Positions 56,069 to 64,000 of a DNA stretch of 64,000 nucleotides are shown piece after piece. The DNA comes from Rhodocollybia butyracea (taxonomy: Eukaryota > Basidiomycota > Agaricomycetes > Agaricales > Omphalotaceae). Under the pieces are notes generated by a model. The model was not told the DNA's origin. It worked only from the letters and a program-made list of their open reading frames with translations, and made no database searches. The translations under genes were made by a program, and so were the position numbers. Location of the stretch: positions 1-64,000 of the forward strand of contig JADNRY010000145.1 in the NCBI GenBank assembly GCA_015501585.1, given 5' to 3'. The stretch's first letter is position 1. Each line of letters starts with the position of its first letter.

Positions 56069-57813
56069 ATGGAATTTCCTGCAACGAACGCGCTATTTGA
56101 CAGCCTAAGGCAACTCCAGCTTCTTGCTGTAAGTGGTATTCTCAGCCATATGGACACTACATGATGAAACTTATATAAGTTATACTCTCTTGCAGTACTT
56201 TGACAGTCAGTTGATTAACTTGATTCCATTCTGTCCCGTCACTGCTTGATTAACCTTGTACCATACTATCAGCGTGTTCTGTGACATTACTGGTAAGCAG
56301 ATCATACTATCTTTCGGAAAACCCTGGCGGCATTGACAGCCTCTATCGCAAAGTTCTATGATTATTTCCTGACCCTGTCAGATGAGATGCGGCTGGTGTG
56401 GCCCAGTAAATGGTCTACTATCAAAGTCCTGTTCTATACAACTCGATATTGTGCATTTATTGACGCGGCTTTCGTTATATTTGGTAAGTACTTTGTCACT
56501 GCTTATCTCGAGAGTAAGCAGTCACCAACAATCTCACACCTGCTGATCCCTTGAGTAGATCATGGAGTGACAGTAAGTCCTTCAAACCATGCATGCGTTC
56601 CTGTTATAAATGGCATTGGTTGTGAGTAAATGATATGTGAAATAACGGATACTTATACTGAACTTGAGATATGATCCGATAGGGACGTCCGCTATCTGTA
56701 TCGCAAGTGCTGAATGTATGTGCAGTTCTTTTCAACGCATCCACAATGTATTTCTCACAAAAGCTTGCTAGTTATCCTCATAATCCGTACATGGGCTATT
56801 TGGGGGAGAGACAGGAATATTGCTGGAATTTTAGGTGTCGAATTTTGTGCGTTTTGTATTGTGGGTGCCATCTATGTTAGCAAGGTTGTCGACTCCGTCC
56901 GAGGTAAATATTTCGAAACCATCTGTTGTAGTTGGTCACGCTGACAAGGCTCTAGTTGGCCCATTGAGACCTGGAGGGACTACTACAGGATGTATCCTGG
57001 TTGGAATGACTGACGAGCTATTTGTTCTCTACATCATGATAATACTCCTGGAGACCAGTGAGTCCGAGTCTGTCTAAATTTTTCAGAGGGCACGTAAGTT
57101 ACCCAGTCCTTCATCCAGCAATCGTTGGACTCAGCCTCTTCAAGCTTTCCCTACAAAGTAAGCCGAATGATAAGTCATCCCATATAGTTCACCTAACTTA
57201 TGCGATCTTTGAGAACGCCATACTATCAACACACCACTTGTCCAAGTCTTAAAACATGATGGTCAGTTGATCATTCGTTGTACTTAGCTTGGTAACCTCA
57301 TTGAACATACCAGGAATCTTATATTACGTGTGTCTTTTGGGTAGAGCATTTTCTCCCAGTATTTGTGACTTGGCTGTATACTAAGTCAACACCACCAGGA
57401 ATTTCTGTAACTAATCTTATCATTGTTCTCTCTACATCTGTAAGTACCGACAGCTGCGTTTTTCAATATGACAAAAGTTGAAACTCATGCTATCGTCTAC
57501 TAACGTAGGTCGTCATATCACACGTTTTATCGACGTAAGTGTATAGTTGCGTCCAGTTTCACTTCGCGAATAACTCGGCGATCTCTCAAGGTTCCAAGCT
57601 ATGCTCCATTCTATCCTTGCTACGCGGGTTGTGATTCACTTTCGGAAGGTTGCAGGGGCCACAGGTGATACCCAACCAGAAACAATCGGTACTCTTGTGT
57701 TTGCACGTAGCACTGTTACTACTAGTTCTTTGACTGAATCGCATGATCGCCGCACAGGCTTTTCGGAACATATCGCTGATAGTACGAGGGTGGATGCGAG
57801 TGGCGAGATATGA
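56069..57813 (+). CDS. Multi-pass membrane protein of DUF6533 type, many short exons
   Basis: Start ATG at 56069 (MEFPATNALFDSLRQLQLLA, then a GTAAGT donor). The second clear exon, up to about 56485, has the family hallmark YDYFLTLSDEMRLVWPSKWS and VLFYTTRYCAFIDAAFV. Then come ILIIRTWAIWGRDRNI...VEFCAFCIVGAIYVSK (about 56770-56890), an exon with PGGTTTGCILVGMTDELFVLY (about 56950-57060), GILYYVCLL (about 57315), and a last exon from about 57590 to 57813 starting FQAMLHSILATRVVIHFRKV and ending in a hydrophilic tail. About ten exons; several small ones were not fixed. Six to seven helices predicted. Function of the family unknown; probably a plasma-membrane protein. Confidence 0.7.
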
Positions 57814-58109
57814 ACTCAGGAAAACACCAGTCACTTGGAAAGAGTCGGGTCTTCCAGGCACTTATCAGGAAATCTTGACTTCTCCCGAATAATCTTACTT
57901 TTTCAATATTTCCAAATAGTAGTGTGAACTTATAGAATTATCATGAGTCATGGGTACTCGAATGTCGGTGGCATTTTCATAAGAAACGCGAGTAGGCGTC
58001 CGAGCGTGGACAGACGATTTCGAAATTAGGACTACATAGTGATCTATTTAGTCATATACCTAATGTAAGATATGCTCTATGAATTGCGGAGCATGAAGAG
58101 TATCTATAA

Positions 58110-60666
58110 CTATACTCCAGCAGCAGCAGCTAGCTTTGCAAAGTTTGGAGTACCTAAGCCAGTGACAGGGTCCCCTACGAAAAGGCGTCAAGTTAACGTA
58201 TCAAGGGAGAAATTAATACTTACATCCATCTTTGGCAGGAAAGCCTTGGGTATTACCTAGAAAGTAAGAGCGATCAGCTGGAGAGCTTCAATGTCCTGAC
58301 TCAGATTATGCTTCCTTACATCCAGGGTTACTACCTAGAAGAAAAATAAGGATGATAAATAATATCTCAATGAAAAGATGCCTCACCACTTGTGATGTCG
58401 AACAGAGCATCAGGGTTCGCGTACAAGCTAAGAGCGATTGATTGGTGAGCACTCAAGATGCTTAGATAGTCTAGAAGACTTACAATGGGTTCAAGAAGCC
58501 AAGAGGCGACTTCCCAGCGGCAACGAGACGACTAAGATGACTGTCAGTGAACAGGTGGATCGGCTAGGGCCCTAATGTAGCTACTGACTCGTTAATCAAT
58601 GCAATGACGCTGGCAAAAATCGGGCTGGAACAAGAAGTACCATCAACGCTCACAGTTTTGCCTAAAATATTTGAGCTAGGACACCAGTAGGAGACTAGCT
58701 TGACACTCACCTGCGTTGACGATTGCAACATTGACACCTTGGGCGGCAACATCAGGGTAGCCACGACCGACCGGATTGAACAGGGTAATGTCGGTGAGCC
58801 CAAGTTCCAATAAGTAAAGGTCGACATCTACCGACTGGTAAGGAGGACGTCCAAAAATGTTGGAGAAACCTCCAGCAGAGAGTGAGGCCGCGGTTTCCGC
58901 CACGCCCTGGGTAGCACCAACAGAAGCTGGCGGGATATTAGAAAAAATTTCAGCAGTACAACAAGAAGACGCACTTAGGTAGGGGCATCCACTTGGAAAT
59001 GTTGGGACGAAACTAGTGCAGTTGTCGGTTGTTCGACTCCCGGACTTATTTTTGAAATCAGTATAATTTCCAGTTATTTTTCGAGTTAGACTCACGACAC
59101 CACCATCCCCTAGTTATTCGTTAGTATGCGTCTCAGTGTAAATTCCTGAACCTCGCTCACCAGACGAGAAAAGGACAGAAGTTCCTCTAACACCTACACA
59201 CTTCAGATTGGTTTCATCAATCGAACCCCGATGCGAACACATACCTGCGGCCATGTATGCATCACAAAGCTGGTTAGCCTGACTAGTAGTGACATCACGC
59301 TCTTCGAAGCCATAACTAAGGAACCAATGCAAAAGTTAGTCGCAGTATTAAGCCCACAAGTGTATAGATGCACCTGGTCGTAAACACCTGTCGTTCGGTA
59401 TGTTCAGATCAGCAATCTTGGCATGAGCAAGTATGACTCACATGAGGAGGTGAATCTTGAGCGTTTATACTGTTTATAACATCAATGAAGCCACTGAAGC
59501 CATCCTGGTTGTCTGCACCAACGGAGATGAAAGTCACCGGTACCCCATTCGCGATACCAATGGTATACTTAAAGGGAGTTAGCTGAAGCATCCGCATGTC
59601 GAAATTTTAACGAACCTGTACGTCAAGATTCTAATGTGTTGTACTTGAATGAGATCAAGTTGAATAATGAAATCAAAGGTTGAGCTCACAGCTTCGGTAC
59701 CAGCTTGCGTGGGACTTTGCGGGTCTGAGCCGCCATCTAAAGTTTGCAAATTCCAGGTGGTAGTTGATGGAACGTTAGGGGCAAAATTTTCCAAGAAAGT
59801 CTTCATGTCTGCGTTCTTCATCTAGGCGTTAACAAAACGTCTTTCGCATATATCTTATCTTACCTGAGGCCACTCGTCAAGGAATCCAGATACGGCAAGT
59901 GTGTTGGACGTTTCAGTAGCTGCGCTGGTTGGGATTCCATACAAGTCCTGCAGACAGGTAGGATTGCTACCCGAGTCACACGAAGAGGGAGCGGTGAGCG
60001 CCCTGGCGGGGTTGTTCGAGTTGCTAGTAGAGACAGGTATGTGGAAATTGAGCCCTGTCTGAACCCTCACAAAATCGGTACTGGGGTGGACCAGGTTGAT
60101 GTGTTGCTGCAAGTCGACGGGGATAGAGTACGACAACGTCCTGGTCAACGTGTTCGGACCGTCAACTTCATTGAATAGTTGGTAGTCGGCTTCGAAGAGG
60201 GAATTGGCGGTGGACAAAGGAACAGAGAACGCCAACCAGTCCTTGAAAGCACCTGTGGTGACGACGTTTGCGACACCGTTTTCATTCAACCAGTCAGTGA
60301 CGGCTTGTACGGTGTCGGGGCTTGGACCTGCAAAGGCTTTGGTCTAAAGTCGGGTCAATGATAAAAAAATATGCGATATGTGATTGGACTAGTACATACC
60401 TCTTCATAGCTTAAATGCTGGCCATATAATGCATTTCCGGGTGTACTGACGTCAAGAAGTTTTTGCTCCAGGCCATCCCTGTCCGCGGCGGTGAGGGCGA
60501 TTTTCAAGTTCAAAATCATGTCGGAGTTCGGAGAGCCAGCATTCGTGAAATGAACAGGAAGTTCGCGCGACTCGAGTACGACCATCGAGCGACGGCTGGG
60601 GATACCAGCCGCCATAGAGGTGACAACTCCAGAGAGGAGGGTGATGTAACGCACAAGGTGAACCAT
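58110..60666 (-). CDS. Sedolisin (S53 serine-carboxyl) protease, tripeptidyl-peptidase type
   Basis: Secreted acid protease with propeptide. Exons fixed: 60666-60400, 60343-59864, 59821-59690, 59630-59616 (15 nt, NLDVQ), 59567-59442, 59387-59374 (14 nt), 59315-59245, 59193-59161; several more follow, to a stop at 58110. The join after a short exon at 59109-59098 was not resolved. Signal peptide MVHLVRYITLLSGVVTSMAA; pro-domain with LYGQHLSYEE and WLNENGVANV. Catalytic region: FLDEWPQ.KNADMKTFL (Glu/Asp pair), LDVQYTIGIANG (Asp) and VDGTSCSSPIFASV (nucleophile Ser in GTSxSxP). Calcium site: FDITSGSNPGC and GWDPVTGLGTPNF. The start was chosen because a TATA box lies at 60702-60709, inside a longer upstream frame. 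At least 13 exons. Confidence 0.88.
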
Positions 60667-60701
60667 GACTTGGATGCCAGACAGGATGGAGAAGCCGGTT
60701 A

Positions 60702-60709
60702 CTTTTATA
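60702..60709 (-). promoter_or_regulatory. TATA box of the sedolisin gene
   Basis: TATAAAAG on the minus strand, 36 nt upstream of the chosen ATG at 60666. It lies between that ATG and an earlier in-frame ATG at 60735, which argues against the earlier start. Confidence 0.55.
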
Positions 60710-60940
60710 CTGAGTTTCACCTCATTCATCTTCATCCCTAGATGTCATAATATAAAGCGCACAGAGGCGGATGAAAGCGAGTAGTTGTTTAGTCGAATTT
60801 CAAAAAAAAAATCTGAATGTCAACTCTGGCAAAAAAAGTCTGATGAACAAAATAAGCATTCAACTGCATTCAATCTCTAATACTGAGTGACAGGGCGAGT
60901 GTAATTGAGGAGCCCTTAATAATAAGGGTCACCACATATG

Positions 60941-60979
60941 GTGAAGAGCAGTGAAGAGCAGTGAAGACTAGTGAAGAGC
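60941..60979. repeat. GTGAAGAGCA short tandem repeat
   Basis: About four copies of the 10-mer GTGAAGAGCA with one variant (GTGAAGACTA), directly next to the MITE-like sequence that follows. Confidence 0.7.
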
Positions 60980-60980
60980 T

Positions 60981-61181
60981 CACGAGTGAAATCAAATGCA
61001 ACCCGGTGGTGCCGTTTGAGTCCGGTAGAACAGGGTGGAGCTCCGGTTGCTCGCCTCAGAACAGCTCTAGCTCACCCCCTTCCGTCACCTCCCTAAAACA
61101 GCTCTTTAATTATGTCAGGATCGGGTTGGGTCCGGGAGCCCTTGTTTCTCATTGCCTCGCATTTGATTTTACTCTTGAGTG
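60981..61181. mobile_element. Possible MITE, 0.2 kb
   Basis: GAGTGAAATCAAATGC at the left and its near inverted copy GCATTTGATTTTACTCTTGAGTG at the right bound a GC-rich 0.2-kb segment. A direct repeat GAGTGACAGGGCGAGTG occurs at about 60883 and again at 61177. No clean target-site duplication could be found, so the call is tentative. Confidence 0.35.
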
Positions 61182-63152
61182 ACAGGGCGAGTGGAATTGA
61201 GCAGCCCTCTAGTGGAGTCTAGTGGCCTCGAAGCGAATAATTCTTCCAGTTAATTCAACAGGCATAGAGCTTGTCTATTTGGAAGAAGGGAAATCCACGA
61301 CGCCTATTAGTGCTTGCGAGTTGATCGATGTTTCGGAAAGTTTGCAGCTTCAGAAAGTACAAGGAACAGACAAGGCCAACGAGTGGTCAACGATGATAAT
61401 GAATGCGCAGAGTATCTCGAATAGCGTCCGTGTTGAAACGTTGAATCCGGTGTTACGCTCTTGAATCATGCTTCCTTCTGATGAAGCCCACATTGGCTAA
61501 GGGCTTGGGTTGCACGAGGTTGCATCGTTGCATGTTGTTAGAAGGCTTGGCGCTGCCGATTTTCTGTAGATTGAATCAGGGTAAGTAACTCGTAAGTAGC
61601 GTTAGCGTAGGAAGCGGAAAGTGTTGTTTGCCTGGTTGTTCGGTTGACGGAAGAAACTTAGTGCCGAACATTATTGATACAGTCATTCCCACGTCCTTCG
61701 AACAGGCAAATCTAGTTTGGCTTCGGAATCGGAAACTATGACCTTTTTCCACAAACTAAGTTGGCAGAAAATCAGAAGACACTTCATTGAACAGTCTTGA
61801 GTATTTATATTTACACTTGGGGGATGGCCATGCATCCGATTTAAGCTATCAGTTCAAAATTTCGTTATCGGGCCAACTGGATTCCTCCGAACAGTCGCCT
61901 GATTTCCCTGATTTGGGACCTGATAAGCCATATATGGGTAATCAGATGACTGGTTTTGAGTGCTGATTCTTTGTCGAAGAGTATTTCGAGTAAAATTTCC
62001 TCTGAACACCTATTTTTCCTACTTCAGTGTACTTGAATCTACTATATAAACACTATCTAGTCAAATATCAAACCTAGGATAGATATCTGCGCTTGAGATA
62101 GGCAGTTTTTGATCATTTTTAACACTATACTGCACAGCGAGCTCAAAATTGTAGTTTATTATTTATTAAACCATCGGATATTGTGTAGGCTTACTACATA
62201 CATAGAGCAAACACAAGTCCGGTGGCAAAATATGAAGTTTTCGACTGTTCCGAGCCCACTGTTCAGAGGAGTTCAGATGTTCGAAGGACGTGGGAATGAC
62301 TGTATGTACATAGGAATAGTAAGTAGGAAACAGCTGAATATTGCCACTCCGACGAGGTCTCGTAAATCGGTATTATGGGGATGATCCAAGTGGAATGTTG
62401 AAGACAGTCCAGTCACGATAAACGAAAAGCAAGTTGGGAGAGGTTGTGAGTTCACTATGTAGTGAGATCCATCTTTCATTTCCCTGACGCTTTTTCAAGC
62501 TGGATGATTCGTCAAATAGCGATCCAAACGTTAAGATTTGTGACGTTTGTTGTGCAGGGAAAAGAGAAAGGGAAAAGAAAGATAGATTTTCCGGGCCGGC
62601 TACGGTTTCGGGGCCTCGGGCTACTTATGTCAATCCTTTCGCAGGTTCACCTCTGTTCACCTTCGTCTGTGCTTCACCTGTCGTAATGGCTCCTAGTAGC
62701 ATATATTCACTATTGAAACAAAAACAAAGAACACTGCGTTCACTGGTCGAAGGTCGAAGTTTCGAGTTGTATAAAACATTTCCTCGTACTATGGATGATA
62801 AAGCTCCAAGTATACTAGGTTCTAAATGAAGTGCATAGAACCTGGTTAGGTCACAAAAGGAACTGCAGTATCCACTGTAAGCACTAGATCAAGCTTCAAG
62901 TACCGTGTGTCGTAGCCCCCACTGCCCTTCATGCGCTGCGGTGCTCCAAGGGCACAAAAATTGAGCTGATGTTATGTAAATCTACCGAGACGCGCCAACA
63001 GAACCACCCAATGCACGTGTGTTTTGAGAGTTTTCCATCTTTGAAAGACCAAAGATAAGCACAACGAATATAGAAAACATAGAGTGGCTTAAGCTTAAAG
63101 ACTTACACGCCGGACTGATAGCGAACTTGCCTCATCATAGATACTAGTTAAT
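61182..63152. other. Intergenic region, about 2 kb, no supported gene
   Basis: Nothing convincing on either strand. An 80-codon plus-strand frame at 61222-61464 lacks a family match and codon or splice support. The sequence is AT-rich with scattered short repeats. Confidence 0.4.
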
Positions 63153-64000
63153 TCAGTTATCTCCGGAATGAGTAATGTTCGCGGCATGCCTAAATGGATA
63201 GCTTTTGCATAGGAAGGAAAGGAACGATAAAGGAACAGGCGTACTTGTTGGTTGCGCTACAATGGTTGGATTCGCGTTCGCAGTATTTACATCAGCCCCC
63301 GGTTTTCTCAGCATAAAATAGTTGAAGAGGATGGTCAGGGTATATAACCTCCCAAGTATGTCGAATATCATGGTGCACGCTAGATGAAACATTAGAGACA
63401 CCTCGCAGATATACACCCTTTGTCAGCGAAACTACAGCTCACGGCGGGGATTTTGCGTTACGAAAAGTGAGAGCATGACGACCGTGGACAATGACGTAGT
63501 AACTCCGCAAGCCAAGGATTGGACTGAGACCCGGCGAAGTAGACTAGGCATTATTTAGGAAAATCCAGCTGAAGAAACGGTGGAGGGCACCTTTGGGTCG
63601 AAGTATATTTTGTCTTGATTGTGCTCATAGTATGAAGCATGATTACAGCGATAAAAATGTCGGTAGCCGCGCACAGTGTGCTTCCGATGCTGTATGTGGT
63701 TCGTAAATCATATGTTATGCAGAAGAGGCACCATATCCTGACATGGTAAGATTGATGTTAAAAAAGCGTCACCGCCGGATGCCTAAAGAAGTCGATCGCA
63801 AGTGTCCAGTTGAACGATAGCTGAATGCTCCGCGTTATGTTTTGCGTAGAAAGAAGGACGATTTACTGACATGTGCGATCAAAAGGAAGCATGCCAGAAA
63901 AGTTACCAGTTTATTGTGGGTTCTTTGGTATTCAACTCCATTTGATGGTTTCGCGGATAAGGAAGAAATGATACTCACATTTTCCAAAACCGATGAATGA
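63153..64000 (-). CDS. Multi-pass membrane protein of DUF6534 type, partial at right edge
   Basis: Reading leftward from the edge, an exon ends at a GTGAGT donor (about 63980). A later exon contains the family hallmark STLCAATDIFIAVIMLHTMS (about 63690-63590), then VSVQSLACGVTTSLSTVVML (about 63520-63470) and FHLACTMIFDILGRLYTLTI (about 63390-63330), with LRKPG before a low-complexity tail stopping at 63153. This is the AxDIxI .. LYTxxxLxxxxxR layout of DUF6534 proteins, whose last three helices are seen here. The 5' part lies outside the window; exon joins are approximate. Function unknown. Confidence 0.65.

Noticed and set aside
1..64000. tRNA, rRNA or CRISPR array
   Set aside because: No cloverleaf with a conserved T-arm, no rRNA core sequence and no regularly spaced repeats were noticed; direct repeats seen are gene duplicates, transposons or microsatellites.

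Overview
The window is nuclear DNA of a filamentous basidiomycete, most likely an Agaricomycete. The signs are many short (44-60 nt) GT..AG introns with CTRAY-like branch points, microexons, and protein families typical of agaric genomes: NACHT-WD40 NLR-like proteins, F-box proteins with a degenerate C-terminal half, DUF6533/DUF6534-type membrane proteins, MYND proteins, sedolisins and 2OG-Fe(II) oxygenases. I saw no rRNA, tRNA, CRISPR or bacterial-style operon.

Left part (1-28 kb) is an accessory region built by duplication. A NACHT-WD40 gene runs off the left edge. Three F-box paralogs (2.9, 11.4 and 26.4 kb, + strand; the middle one is broken) alternate with five minus-strand copies (A-E at 5.5, 9.8, 17.0, 20.0 and 22.5 kb) of a secreted proline-rich protein family that I cannot assign to any known family. 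A, B and E are intact; C and D are broken. The long spacers between them are themselves repeated and carry relics of another gene. Two non-autonomous CACTA elements with 3-bp target duplications sit side by side at 13.2-16.9 kb; one carries a nested 1.09-kb element with an 8-bp target duplication.

Middle part (28-48.5 kb) holds a second birth-and-death cluster: a 2OG-Fe(II) oxygenase family (two intact copies, three pseudogenes, one fragment). Around it lie a seven-exon glutathione S-transferase, a p24/emp24 cargo receptor, an unrelated F-box gene, a membrane protein and a conserved basidiomycete protein. The three right-hand spacers in the 2OG cluster contain fragments of the MYND gene that stands complete at 46.2-48.5 kb, so the duplicated unit was 2OG gene + MYND gene. 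A TGAGTCA (bZIP-type) site recurs 48-64 nt upstream of the start codon of three 2OG copies.

Right part (48.6-64 kb) is more ordinary: a USP-type deubiquitinase, a Ser/Thr/Pro-rich single-pass membrane protein, a DUF6533-type membrane protein, a sedolisin protease and, at the right edge, a partial DUF6534-type membrane protein.

Caution: normally conserved genes (p24, the deubiquitinase twice, MYND) each need single missing bases restored, often at homopolymers. Some apparent pseudogenes may therefore be assembly errors; copies with several lesions, larger indels, lost catalytic residues or nonsense changes are safer calls. All gene models were built by eye from sequence, splice signals and paralog comparison.
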